This document shows positions 16,481 to 25,076 of a stretch of 64,000 bases of DNA, one piece after another. The notes beneath the pieces are model-generated. The model searched no databases. It worked only from the letters and a program-made list of their open reading frames with translations, and was not told the DNA's origin. Every line of letters begins with the position of its first letter. Positions within the stretch are counted from its first letter, which is position 1. The position numbers were made by a program, and so were the translations under genes. Origin of the DNA: Planctomycetaceae bacterium (GTDB taxonomy: Bacteria > Planctomycetota > Planctomycetia > Planctomycetales > Planctomycetaceae); contig CP051247.1 of assembly GCA_017795105.1 (NCBI GenBank), positions 1,488,001-1,552,000 on the forward strand. Direction: 5' to 3'.

Positions 16481-18022
16481 CTACTTTCCTCGGCTCGTGC
16501 CGGAGTCGCGGATCTGCAGGCACTTCTCTTCGAGGCGTTTGGCGACCTGGGGATGCTGGTCGATCACGTTGTGTTGTTCTTCGGGGTCCTGTTCCATATC
16601 GAAGAGTGCGTATGGTTTCTCGAACGGTTTCCCACGCGGCTTTTCCCGGCCGCCGGAGCCGTTGCCGAGAACGAGTTTCCATTTGCCGTCGCGGATGGCA
16701 AACATCCCGGCAACGGAATGATGAATGACTGGCGGACGCTGTTCCTGCCAGCCCTGCCCCTGGAAGAGCGACAGCAGACTGAAACTGTCGGGAGCGGTTC
16801 CCTCTGGAATCTCGGCAGCGATGATGTCCGCAGCCGTGGCGAAGAAGTCGGTCAGGCAGACCGTTTTCGCGCATTGCGAACCAGCCTCGATCTTCTTGGG
16901 CCAGCGAACGAGAAACGGCACGCGATGCCCCGCTTCCCAGACATCGGCTTTGGTGCCGCGATAGATTGCGTTGGCGGTGTGCTTCTCCGCTCGATACCCC
17001 TGCACCGAAATGTCGTCGGTGTGGTCTTTCGCATCGTCTCCCAGGCGGTACATGAACGAGCCGTTGTCGCTGGTGTAAATGACGAGCGTATTCTCAGCCG
17101 CGCCGGCTTCTTCGAGCGACTCAAGCACGGCTCCGACTGTTGCGTCGACCTGTGCGACAAAGTCGGCATACGGACCGAGCGATGTCTTCTCCTGATAACG
17201 CGGGTGCGGAATGACTGGCTTATGCGGGGCAGTCAACGGGAGATACAGAAAGAACGGCTTGTCGCCTTTCGTGCTTTCCGCAATGAAATCGCCTGCCTGA
17301 GCGGCGAGATCGTCGAGGACGTTTTCCATCGTGAGATCGGGACTGCGTTCCCCCTTGCGCAGAAAGGCGGGAAACTTCTGGGCGGCCTGTTCAATGCTGG
17401 GAAACTCCGTCAGTTCGCCATCGCGGATGTAAACGTACGGCGGGAAATCGAGCGAAGCTGGAATGATATAGGAGTAATCGAAACCATGCGTATGCGGTCC
17501 GTTGTCGACCGGCTGGCTGAAGTCAAACTCTTTCCCCTTCTTCGCAAAGCCGAGCCCGAGATGCCACTTGCCGACAATCCCCGTGCGATAGCCCTGCTCC
17601 TTGAGAAACTCAGCCACGGTGGTGCGATCATCTTCGATCAGCGGTTCACCATACCCGTTGAGCACGCCACTTTTGAGCCGGGTTCGCCAGCAGTAGCGAC
17701 CGGTAACAACGCCATAGCGTGTCGGCGTGCAAACCGCCGATGGCGTATGCGCATCGGTGAAGGTCATCCCGGCAGCCGCGAGCCCATCGAGATGCGGCGT
17801 CGGAATCTTCGACTCTGGATTGAGTGCCTGCACATCGCCATAGCCCATGTCGTCGGCCAGGATGAAGAGCAGATTCGGTCGATCGTCCTTCGCAGCCGCA
17901 TTCGTCGTCTTGTGAAACAGTCCGATCGTGACGATGCAGAGGACGACAACCAGCGAACGTCGTAGGAACATGGCATTCATCAGGATGGGGGAAAGACTCG
18001 CGAGCGGCTTCAGCAGGGACAT
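16481..18022 (-). CDS. Secreted or membrane-anchored sulfatase (arylsulfatase A-like)
   Basis: A 513-residue type I sulfatase that hydrolyses sulfate esters, probably on a polysaccharide, outside the cytoplasm. An N-terminal hydrophobic segment (about residues 22-40) exports or anchors it. Metal-binding residues appear in LLFILADDMGYGDV. The formylglycine signature is SAVCTPTRYGVVTGR near residue 100, where the Cys is converted to formylglycine by a maturase not present here. Further active-site blocks are GIVGKWHLGLG, LTAPHKPV and IYTSDNGS. The ATG at 18022 has AGAAGGAG five bases upstream, which fixes the start even though a shorter start would give a tidier signal peptide. Substrate is unknown. 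Confidence 0.92.
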   Translation of the reverse strand: MSLLKPLASLSPILMNAMFLRRSLVVVLCIVTIGLFHKTTNAAAKDDRPNLLFILADDMGYGDVQALNPESKIPTPHLDGLAAAGMTFTDAHTPSAVCTPTRYGVVTGRYCWRTRLKSGVLNGYGEPLIEDDRTTVAEFLKEQGYRTGIVGKWHLGLGFAKKGKEFDFSQPVDNGPHTHGFDYSYIIPASLDFPPYVYIRDGELTEFPSIEQAAQKFPAFLRKGERSPDLTMENVLDDLAAQAGDFIAESTKGDKPFFLYLPLTAPHKPVIPHPRYQEKTSLGPYADFVAQVDATVGAVLESLEEAGAAENTLVIYTSDNGSFMYRLGDDAKDHTDDISVQGYRAEKHTANAIYRGTKADVWEAGHRVPFLVRWPKKIEAGSQCAKTVCLTDFFATAADIIAAEIPEGTAPDSFSLLSLFQGQGWQEQRPPVIHHSVAGMFAIRDGKWKLVLGNGSGGREKPRGKPFEKPYALFDMEQDPEEQHNVIDQHPQVAKRLEEKCLQIRDSGTSRGK

Positions 18023-18124
18023 CTTGGCTCCTTCTCAGGGGACTGCGGAACTGGGCCACATGTCACCGAGTATTGATGCGTTCGCTCGCGAGGTCAATCA
18101 ACCGCCTTCAGAAGTCCCGAGCTG

Positions 18125-19288
18125 TTACCACGGAATGAGTCCGTTCAGGAACTCGATGATTTCAATGTCGCTGTACTCATCGAAGTCGAAACCGTCGGTG
18201 ATCGTGGACAGTTGCGACAGGTTTCGATGAACGAACCCGCTTCCCGTTGACTGAGCCGAGTACCTCATCCCGGTGGAAATGCGGGCGACGACATCCGCCA
18301 GACCATCGGAGTTGCTGTCCTCGATGGAAATGGATTCAAACCCGTCCGTAATCGCCGACCAGTTGAGCCAATGCTCCATCGTGAACGTCTGCCCGTTGGA
18401 CCGCCCACACCAGAGTCGGGTTCCGTTGAGAAGAACCGCGATATTGGATCGACCGTCGCCGTCGAAGTCGCCGACGAGAACCGAATCGAGCGATTGAGTC
18501 ACCGTGAGATCCGCCCATTTACTGCTGTAGAAGCCGGCGGCTGGTCCAATCGACTTTGCGACGCGAATAACTCGTTGTGCCCCGGTCCCGAAGACAGCGA
18601 CGATATCGTCTCGACTGTCGCCGTTGAAATTGCCGACCTGAGCAAACTCAAATCCATTGGACAGATTCCAGCGGAGCGCCTCCAGATACTGAAAGCGGGT
18701 GTTACTCGTTTTCGCCATCCAGACGACGCCGGAGTTCGCGATCACGGCGAGGTCCTCGCCTTTCACGCCATCGAAGTTCCCCACCAGCACGGAGTGAATC
18801 CCTTCGTAGTTTCCGTAATCACCCCAGTGACGATTCACAAACTTGCTGCCCTCCGACAGGGCGGCCCACCAGCGACCACGATCGCCGTTGCGAAACAACC
18901 CGATGATGTCGTCCTTCCCATCGTTATTGAAATCGCCTACGTGGATCTCTTTGACTTCGTTTCCGGCCCACGCCGTCCACGTTGTGTAGGTGAACTCGCC
19001 ATTCTCACCGGCGATTCCGATCTGCCAGTCCCGGTTGCTCATCCAGACGGCAATATCCTCGCGTCCATCGCCGTTGAAATCCCCCCGAACCAGCTTTCGA
19101 AACGTTGCAGCGGGCCCCAGGTCAGGAGCACCGGCGGTCTCCAGGCTGACAGATGTCGTTTCGGCATCCATGAGAAGCCGCTGCTCCAACTGCTCCGTGG
19201 CGTTCTGCAATTGTGCTCGGGCGGCGAATCTACGCGAACAGTTTGAGGAGGTGATAACGGAAGCAAACAGTCGGTGTGCACCAGTCAT
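18125..19288 (-). CDS. FG-GAP/VCBS repeat protein with LEQRLL N-terminal motif
   Basis: A 387-residue extracellular-type protein built from six FG-GAP-like calcium-binding repeats: GDFNGDGREDIAVW, GDFNNDGKDDIIGL, GNFDGVKGEDLAVI, GNFNGDSRDDIVAV, GDFDGDGRSNIAVL and DSNSDGLADVV, spaced about 50-60 residues as in a beta-propeller. The N-terminus contains QLEQRLLMDAE, which resembles the LExRxLL motif found near the start of large exported planctomycete proteins and thought to act in export or sorting. The ATG at 19288 is used; the open frame continues upstream only to a TTG at 19339. Probable role is surface adhesion or structural. No operon partner is evident. Confidence 0.8.
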   Translation of the reverse strand: MTGAHRLFASVITSSNCSRRFAARAQLQNATEQLEQRLLMDAETTSVSLETAGAPDLGPAATFRKLVRGDFNGDGREDIAVWMSNRDWQIGIAGENGEFTYTTWTAWAGNEVKEIHVGDFNNDGKDDIIGLFRNGDRGRWWAALSEGSKFVNRHWGDYGNYEGIHSVLVGNFDGVKGEDLAVIANSGVVWMAKTSNTRFQYLEALRWNLSNGFEFAQVGNFNGDSRDDIVAVFGTGAQRVIRVAKSIGPAAGFYSSKWADLTVTQSLDSVLVGDFDGDGRSNIAVLLNGTRLWCGRSNGQTFTMEHWLNWSAITDGFESISIEDSNSDGLADVVARISTGMRYSAQSTGSGFVHRNLSQLSTITDGFDFDEYSDIEIIEFLNGLIPW

Positions 19289-19729
19289 GGAAATCCATTT
19301 CAAAAAGGACAGACAGTTCAGCGCATTCGATGAATGCAATCGTCCGTACTCATCGAGTTGCGCCGGGCCATTCTCTAAAGACTGATTTCAGTACGGGAGC
19401 CAAGTCCGTAGGCGGCTTCGGGCGTGGCAGCTTTGTCATAACAGGTCAGACTCGGGTACGTAAGGGAAACGCACCGGCGGCCTGAACATGAACAAACGAC
19501 ACGCACTCAGGCGAACAAGATAACGTTGTCCAATCGACTTCGCACGCCTGATGCACTGCTTTTCACTGGCGCTCGAAACCGGCCTGACGCGGTCGGACGA
19601 AGTCCGTTGCCGCATGGGAGTCGACTTGATCGAGCTTTCCGGGCAGAAATCGCGAAGAATCTGGTAAATTTGCGGCGAGGTGGAATATCCGAGTGAGTCC
19701 CCTTCCCTGGACGCTGAGTTGAACAAACC
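19289..19729. other. Divergent intergenic region upstream of the ECF sigma gene
   Basis: About 440 bp separate the FG-GAP gene from the sigma factor gene on the opposite strand. It should contain promoters in both directions, including any autoregulatory ECF promoter, but I found no confident -35/-10 pair. Short open frames here look like shadows. Confidence 0.5.
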
Positions 19730-20311
19730 ATGGATTCAACCGAAATGTCGAACCTTCGATCAGACGACCGTGAACAGCAATACGATGAGTTCGTCGCCTT
19801 GCTGGCGCGTCATGATCTCTCCATCCGACGGTTTGTCCGATTCCTGCTTCCGTCGAGCGATGGCGTAGACGATGTCGTCCAGGAAACGGCTCTGGAGTGC
19901 TGGAAGAAGTTCGCGGAGTTCCAGCCGGAGCGACCTGACTCGACAGCAGATGAATTCATTCGCTGGGCCTGCGTGATCGCGCGGTACAAAGCAATGAGCT
20001 GGCAGCGGGACCGGAAACGGGATCGGCTCGTTTTCCGAGAAGAGGTGATCGATCAGCTGGCTCAGGCGGCTCTCGAGTCGCTGGACCGGCAGGACGACGA
20101 ACGCCGGGCCGTGGAGTCCTGTCTGGAACAGTTACCCGCTGACCAGCGGCGGCTCGTGCTGAGTGTCCACTCTCCGAGCGAATCGATCGCCCGAATTGCG
20201 AAAGAGACCGGCGAGAATGCCCGACGTCTCTACAATCGAGTCAACGTATTGCGAACTCTGCTGTTGAATTGCGTTGAGAAGCATCTGGCCGGGGAGGCCT
20301 CCCATGGATGA
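19730..20311 (+). CDS. ECF-family RNA polymerase sigma factor (planctomycete type)
   Basis: A 193-residue sigma-70-like factor with regions 2 and 4 only. Region 2 is about residues 20-90 (DEFVALLARHDLSIRRFVRFLL, then GVDDVVQETALECWKKF, and the -10 binding helix WACVIARYKAMSWQRDRKRD). Region 4 is about 120-180 and ends in a helix-turn-helix SIARIAKETGENARRLYNRVNVLR. It matches the Planctomycetes-Verrucomicrobia expanded sigma family. The downstream FecR-LamG gene overlaps by eight bases, a classic sigma/anti-sigma arrangement. A GH16 glycanase and a sulfatase gene follow. I infer that it controls that polysaccharide-degrading row and possibly itself. Confidence 0.9.
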   Translation: MDSTEMSNLRSDDREQQYDEFVALLARHDLSIRRFVRFLLPSSDGVDDVVQETALECWKKFAEFQPERPDSTADEFIRWACVIARYKAMSWQRDRKRDRLVFREEVIDQLAQAALESLDRQDDERRAVESCLEQLPADQRRLVLSVHSPSESIARIAKETGENARRLYNRVNVLRTLLLNCVEKHLAGEASHG

Positions 20312-21992
20312 TTCCATTCGAAAACTGATCTTTAAGGCGATCGATCACACGATCTCGCCGGAAGATTTTGATCGCCTGCAGGATGCCCTTGAACAGGACG
20401 CCGAAGTCCGCACGGCCTATCTTCGCGCTGTTCACATGAGTGGAACCCTGGAAGACCTCGCCGGTGAATCCGTTGCCAGTGAAAAGGTCAACGCTCCTGT
20501 CGTCCGTTCGAACCCTAACCCGAAACGTCAGCGAGGGCTGTTTTTCTCTCACGTTGCGCCCGCCTGGAACTGGCTCGCCGCAGCCGCGGTTCTACTGGCC
20601 GTGGGAGGGACGGCGTTCTGGTTCGGCCAGAGAAATCAGTCTTCACCGGCTGAGCGTTCAATGGTCCAGACGGAAGCCTCCGCGAGTCCCGAATCTCGAA
20701 TCGCGGGACATGCGACCCTTCGGCGAGCCGTCGATCTGCAATGGCCAGCCGATGCTGTTCGTCGTGTCGAAGGAGACGTGTTGCCGAACGGGTTGTTTGC
20801 ATTCAACCAGGGTGTGGCCGAGATCGACTTCTTCTGTGGGGCAACTCTGATTGTCGAAGGTCCCGCCGAACTGAAGATTGAATCTGACTGGTCGGTTCGG
20901 GTGCTTGAAGGGCGCCTGCGGGCGATGGTACCGCCGGCGGCTCGCGGCTTCATCGTGAAAGCGGCGGACTCCGAGATTGTCGACTTGGGAACCGAGTTCG
21001 CACTCTCGGTCGGAAATGGGAACAGTCAGGTCGAAGTGATTGATGGAGAGATTGAACTGCGAGGCGGCGAGTTTCATGAAGAGCGACTTCTGACGGGTGA
21101 CTCCCGCATTCTGGCAGGTGAGAAAGCAGATACGAGCAGACTGACCGACATCCCGACGGCTTCGGATATGAAGCGTCGCCATGGACTGGTCGCCGAGAGT
21201 CGATTCAACAACTGGCAGACGGCTTCACGGGAGTTGCGGCAACGCCCGGATCTGATTGGCTATTTTACGGCGGCCGAGTTATCGAACGAGCGTTTCCTTC
21301 CCAATCTCGCCACGCATGGCGTCGCTTCGTCCGCCTTTCTGAGCGGTCCGGTGGGCAGGGTCTCAGGTCGGTTCGGCGATCTTTCGTCCGGACTCGATTT
21401 CAGTCGACCGGGAGCCCGGTTGCGAATGCAGGTTGATGGTGAGTTCGAAGCGTTCACCTTCGCGTGCTGGACCCGCATCGACAGTCTGGACCATCGTTAC
21501 AACGCGCTGTTCATGGGCGACGGTTACGAGAATGGCGAGCCTCACTGGCAGATCCGGGACGATGGCCGCGTGATGTTTTCGGTCATGGTCGACGACAGCC
21601 AGGAGATTCGACACTTCTCCGAACTCGACAGGAAGGTTGTCCAGGATGCTGGCCTGCATCGGGTCTATATGACCGAACCGATTTGGAATTCCTCGATGAG
21701 TGGGCAATGGCTGCATCTGGCCGCGGTTTTCGATCCGGCCCGCCGGATTGTAATGCAGTATCTGAACGGGCAACCGGTCAGCCAGCATGAGATTGTCGAC
21801 AAGTTTCTGGTGACCCAGCTGCGAATCGGTCCCGCGGAGATCGGCAACTGGGGACAGCCTTTTCGGGATTCTCCCTGGTTCGCTGTTCGCAATCTGAATG
21901 GAACCATCGACGAACTTGCGATTTTCGATGCCGCTCTAACGGATGGCGAGATCCGCGCTCTCTACGAGCAGGGCAAACCATTGGGATATTGA
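20304..21992 (+). CDS. FecR-LamG transmembrane protein (putative anti-sigma/sensor)
   Basis: A 562-residue protein of the kind paired with ECF sigma factors in planctomycetes. Order: a cytoplasmic N-terminal segment (about 1-85), one transmembrane helix (about 92-112, WLAAAAVLLAVGGTAFWFG), a FecR domain (about 170-265, FNQGVAEIDFFCGATLIVEG and DSEIVDLGTEFALSV), and a C-terminal concanavalin/LamG domain (about 350-560, ending LNGTIDELAIFDAALTDGE). LamG domains bind sugars, so an extracytoplasmic glycan sensor is plausible. The ATG at 20304 begins MDDSIRKLIF and overlaps the sigma gene; an earlier in-frame start would lie deeper inside it. Codons just before the membrane helix coincide with an interspersed repeat, encoding NPNPKRQRG. 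Confidence 0.85.
   Translation: MDDSIRKLIFKAIDHTISPEDFDRLQDALEQDAEVRTAYLRAVHMSGTLEDLAGESVASEKVNAPVVRSNPNPKRQRGLFFSHVAPAWNWLAAAAVLLAVGGTAFWFGQRNQSSPAERSMVQTEASASPESRIAGHATLRRAVDLQWPADAVRRVEGDVLPNGLFAFNQGVAEIDFFCGATLIVEGPAELKIESDWSVRVLEGRLRAMVPPAARGFIVKAADSEIVDLGTEFALSVGNGNSQVEVIDGEIELRGGEFHEERLLTGDSRILAGEKADTSRLTDIPTASDMKRRHGLVAESRFNNWQTASRELRQRPDLIGYFTAAELSNERFLPNLATHGVASSAFLSGPVGRVSGRFGDLSSGLDFSRPGARLRMQVDGEFEAFTFACWTRIDSLDHRYNALFMGDGYENGEPHWQIRDDGRVMFSVMVDDSQEIRHFSELDRKVVQDAGLHRVYMTEPIWNSSMSGQWLHLAAVFDPARRIVMQYLNGQPVSQHEIVDKFLVTQLRIGPAEIGNWGQPFRDSPWFAVRNLNGTIDELAIFDAALTDGEIRALYEQGKPLGY
20512..20538 (+). repeat. AACCCGAAGCGT repeat inside a coding sequence
   Basis: CCCTAACCCGAAACGTCAGC followed by GAGGG. 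This is the same element as the intergenic copies at 24968-25055, 56938-56962 and (inverted) 22041-22067, but here it is read in frame as NPNPKRQRG within the FecR-LamG gene, immediately before its membrane helix. Confidence 0.8.
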
Positions 21993-22040
21993 GAGGGTTT
22001 CGTCAGTTGAGAACCTCGACCTCAAACACCGCCGGGCAAC

Positions 22041-22067
22041 GACTCCTCGCTGACGCTTCGAAATAGG
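22041..22067 (-). repeat. AAGCGTCAGCGAGG repeat, inverted copy
   Basis: On the minus strand it reads CCTATTTCGAAGCGTCAGCG then AGGAGTC, a member of the same family as 20512-20538. It lies in the 83-bp gap between the FecR-LamG gene and the GH16 gene and ends just before the GH16 start. Confidence 0.65.
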
Positions 22068-22075
22068 ATTCTTCG

Positions 22076-23308
22076 ATGATGGACACGGCTTTGAAGCACG
22101 AAAAATTCGCAAATAGCAACAGAGCGTCGGACGCCCCATCGACCTGCCGTCTGATATCAACAACGATTCTTACAATGTTCCTTGGCCTGCTGTCGCTGTC
22201 CGACATTCCCGCCATGCCCCTTAGCCCGAATGATGGGTCCTCGAGCAACGATCGTTCTTCGGGCTCGGCTCCCATTCCTCAACCTCTGGGGGACGGACTC
22301 CAGAATGGTGAGTGGGTGTTTCAGGAAAGTCATTCCGATGAGTTCAACGCCAGCAAGATTGACCGAAGCCGGTGGAACATCGACTCCAAAGACTTCGGCC
22401 CCTGGAGCTGGGAACCGGAGAACGTGACTCAGCAGGACGGAGTGCTGACGCTGCAAATGGTCCGCAAGGATCATCAGCGGGGGAATCAAAAACTCTTCTA
22501 CACCTCCGGAATGGCCCGGATCGACGAACCGATCACCTACGGCTATTTCGAAGCCCGCATCAAAGGGTGCGATCGATATCCGGGGGCGTGCCCTTCGTTC
22601 TGGCTTTACAGTTCGGGCCCTGAGAATCGCTATCAGGCTCGTGACGGCGAGACCGTGGCCTACTCGGAAATCGATGTCGTCGAACTGCAGCAGAGCGAGT
22701 TCGACTTCGCGACGAAGAAGCATTTTCCAGTCAACCGCATCGACTGCAATCTGCACACGACGGTCATCCGCGATGGGAAACGCGTCTGGCTGCGTCCACA
22801 TAGCCATCCGGAGATCTGCCGGAATCTGTTCAATTCAGAATGGGATCCGAGAGACGATTATCACGTGTACGCCGTCGAGAATTCCCGCGATGAGATCGTC
22901 TGGTACATCGATGGCCAGGAAGTCGCCCGGAAGCCGAACCTGTACTGGCATCTGCCGATGCACCTGACGCTTTCACTCGGACTGCGATATCCCTTCGTCG
23001 CCTACGAAGGGGGAGAGCGAGTCGCTGTCCCCGAACAGACAACCGACGAGGGATTCCCAACGTCGATGTCGGTCGACTACGTGCGGGTCTGGCAGCGGGC
23101 GGAGGACGCGAAGAAGAAATCCGCAACCGATTGGACGAAAGCCGAGTATATCGCCAGCGAGAAAGCCAAGTGGGAAAAGAATGGCTGGCGCTGGGATGCA
23201 GCCCGGGTGGAATCCAACTTCGAAGAGATTGACAGTAACAACGACGGTCTGGCCTCCGGCAAAGAGCGACAGGCGTGGTTCGCGAAGAAAGCCCGAGAAA
23301 CGAAATGA
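22076..23308 (+). CDS. Secreted GH16 glycoside hydrolase (galactanase-like)
   Basis: A 410-residue GH16 endo-glycanase. After an N-terminal hydrophobic segment (about residues 26-46) and a Ser/Pro-rich stretch, the jelly-roll domain contains FQESHSDEFNASKIDRSRW, YGYFEARIKGC, SFWLYSSGP, and the catalytic motif YSEIDVVELQQ (ExDxxE: nucleophile Glu, assisting Asp, acid/base Glu). YHVYAVENSRDEIVWYIDG and MSVDYVRVWQ end the domain. The motif with its extra residue and the surrounding sequence recall kappa-carrageenase/porphyranase-type GH16, so a sulfated galactan substrate is likely but inferred, supported by the sulfatase overlapping downstream (ATGA). The C-terminus carries an EF-hand-like loop, DSNNDGLASGKE. 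Confidence 0.88.
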   Translation: MMDTALKHEKFANSNRASDAPSTCRLISTTILTMFLGLLSLSDIPAMPLSPNDGSSSNDRSSGSAPIPQPLGDGLQNGEWVFQESHSDEFNASKIDRSRWNIDSKDFGPWSWEPENVTQQDGVLTLQMVRKDHQRGNQKLFYTSGMARIDEPITYGYFEARIKGCDRYPGACPSFWLYSSGPENRYQARDGETVAYSEIDVVELQQSEFDFATKKHFPVNRIDCNLHTTVIRDGKRVWLRPHSHPEICRNLFNSEWDPRDDYHVYAVENSRDEIVWYIDGQEVARKPNLYWHLPMHLTLSLGLRYPFVAYEGGERVAVPEQTTDEGFPTSMSVDYVRVWQRAEDAKKKSATDWTKAEYIASEKAKWEKNGWRWDAARVESNFEEIDSNNDGLASGKERQAWFAKKARETK

Positions 23309-24942
23309 GCATCACGACACCTCTTTCTATCTTTCGCCTGCTGGCCATTGCAGTCGGCTTCCTGATGATGGGCTCTTCGAGTCCGGCAGCCGAGCGGCCG
23401 AACATCCTGTTCATTGCCATTGATGACCTGCGTCCGGAGCTGGGGTGTTACGGTTCGGAGATCGCGATCACGCCTCATCTCGACGCCCTGGCGGCTGATG
23501 GGATGCGGTTTGATCGAGCCTATTGCCAACAGGCCATTTGCCGACCTTCCCGAGCCAGCCTGATGACTGGCACTCGCCCGGAAACGACAGGCCTGTTCCA
23601 TAACTATGTCTCGTTACGCGAACTGCAGCCGAACGTGCTGACGCTGCCGGAACACTTCATCGACCACGGCTACGAAACTGCGTATGTCGGCAAGATTTTC
23701 CACAATGGCGATACCGATGAAGAACGCTCGTGGAGCCGAGAGGCTGCCAGGTGGCTGGGGCCGGAGATCACGAAACCCAAAGGAGCATTCCGGTTGCCGG
23801 AGAACGTTCAGCTCCAGCGGGAGAACTTCGAAGAGATGTTCGCCAAATATGGCGAGGCAGCGCGGCGTGGACTGGCCAGCGGGCCGGCTTTTGAAAGTGC
23901 CGACGTGCCCGATCACGCCTACATCGACGGTTACAATACGCTTCTGGCCATCAAGACAATGCAACAGATGGCGAAAGCGGACAAGCCGTTCTTTCTCGGG
24001 ATGGGCTATCATCTGCCGCACCTCAACTGGTGTGCCCCGAAGAAGTACTGGGACCTTTACGACCCGAGCGATATTCCTCTGGTCGAGGACGGTATGGCTC
24101 CGGACGATGGAGCGGCGATGGGACTGCATGCATCGTTCGAATTGCGAACCCGCTCCAACATTCCGAAGTACGGTCCGATTCCCCCGGAACTGGCCCGCAC
24201 ACTCAAGCATGCCTATCTGGCCAGCACCAGTTATGTGGATGCTCAGATTGGGATGCTCACTGCGGCTCTCGAAGAAGCGGGTATTCGCGATAACACAATT
24301 ATTGTCGTGTGGGGCGATCACGGCTGGCATCTCGGCGACATGGGCGTGTGGGGAAAAGCAACCAACTACGAGATCGCCACCCGAGTGCCTCTTCTGGTGT
24401 GGACTCCCGACATGAAGGCCCGAGGCCGTTCATCTGAAGCTCTCGTCGAGCTGGTCGACATCTATCCAACACTGTGTGAACTCGCGAACATTCCGCAGCC
24501 GAAGCATCTTGAAGGACACAGCTTCGTCCCGTTGCTCGATCAGCCGGAACAGCCGTGGAAGTCGGCCGCCTTCAGTCAGTATCCCAACCCGGCTCTGCGG
24601 GAGTGGGCCGCGAACCCCCTTTCGCAGGGAATGCGAGAAACCTGTTTTGGCCCGTTGATTCAGGATGTGGAACAGCGAATCATTAACCAGCAGGGAGACC
24701 AGTGGAACCGCGAACTCTTCGAAGAACATTTGATGGGTTACACGATGCGGACCGACCGATACCGGCTCGTTCTCTGGCGTGATCATCGAAACCCGGAAGC
24801 CGAGCCGCTCTTTGTCGAACTCTACGACCACAGAACCGATCCTCGGGAAACGAAAAACATCGCGGCCGAGAACCCGGACCTTGTTCGGGAACTGACCGAA
24901 CAACACAACAACGGCTGGCAACAGGCCCTGCCGAAAAGTTAA
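23305..24942 (+). CDS. Secreted sulfatase (iduronate-2-sulfatase-like)
   Basis: A 545-residue sulfatase with a signal peptide (about 1-32). Metal site NILFIAIDDLRPELGCYG; formylglycine motif QAICRPSRASLMTGTRP near residue 84; TAYVGKIFHNG, GYHLPHLNW, and VVWGDHGWHLGDMGVWGK complete the active site. The GDHGWHLG block is typical of the iduronate-2-sulfatase-like branch that desulfates glycans. Its ATG overlaps the stop codon of the GH16 gene (ATGA), so glycanase and sulfatase are co-translated and probably act on the same sulfated polysaccharide. The upstream in-frame ATG at 23275 lies inside the GH16 gene and would spoil the signal peptide. Confidence 0.94.
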   Translation: MSITTPLSIFRLLAIAVGFLMMGSSSPAAERPNILFIAIDDLRPELGCYGSEIAITPHLDALAADGMRFDRAYCQQAICRPSRASLMTGTRPETTGLFHNYVSLRELQPNVLTLPEHFIDHGYETAYVGKIFHNGDTDEERSWSREAARWLGPEITKPKGAFRLPENVQLQRENFEEMFAKYGEAARRGLASGPAFESADVPDHAYIDGYNTLLAIKTMQQMAKADKPFFLGMGYHLPHLNWCAPKKYWDLYDPSDIPLVEDGMAPDDGAAMGLHASFELRTRSNIPKYGPIPPELARTLKHAYLASTSYVDAQIGMLTAALEEAGIRDNTIIVVWGDHGWHLGDMGVWGKATNYEIATRVPLLVWTPDMKARGRSSEALVELVDIYPTLCELANIPQPKHLEGHSFVPLLDQPEQPWKSAAFSQYPNPALREWAANPLSQGMRETCFGPLIQDVEQRIINQQGDQWNRELFEEHLMGYTMRTDRYRLVLWRDHRNPEAEPLFVELYDHRTDPRETKNIAAENPDLVRELTEQHNNGWQQALPKS

Positions 24943-24967
24943 GCCCAGGCGTCAACGTCCGCATCCC

Positions 24968-25055
24968 GAACCCGCACGTCAGCAAGGCACACAGAATCCC
25001 AACCCGACGCGTGAGCGAGGGACGCCCAATCTCAACCCGAAGCGTAAGCAAGGGA
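24968..25055 (+). repeat. Three tandem AACCCG...GCGAGGGA repeats
   Basis: Three imperfect units about 32-33 bp apart: GAACCCGCACGTCAGCAAGG at 24968, CAACCCGACGCGTGAGCGAG (ending GGA) at 25000, and TCAACCCGAAGCGTAAGCAA (ending GGGA) at 25033. They fill most of the gap between the sulfatase and cytochrome c genes. Units differ from each other and the connecting bases are short, so this is not a CRISPR array. Confidence 0.8.
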
Positions 25056-25076
25056 CCTCCAGCCCAAGCCATCACC

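Noticed and set aside
16553..17965. A 470-codon plus-strand frame opposite the sulfatase
   Set aside because: It is antisense to a gene with a complete sulfatase active site; no similarity recognised.
24968..25055. Possible short CRISPR array
   Set aside because: There are three units at 32-33 bp period, but the units differ, the connecting sequence is too short for spacers, other copies are scattered in the genome, and no cas genes are present.
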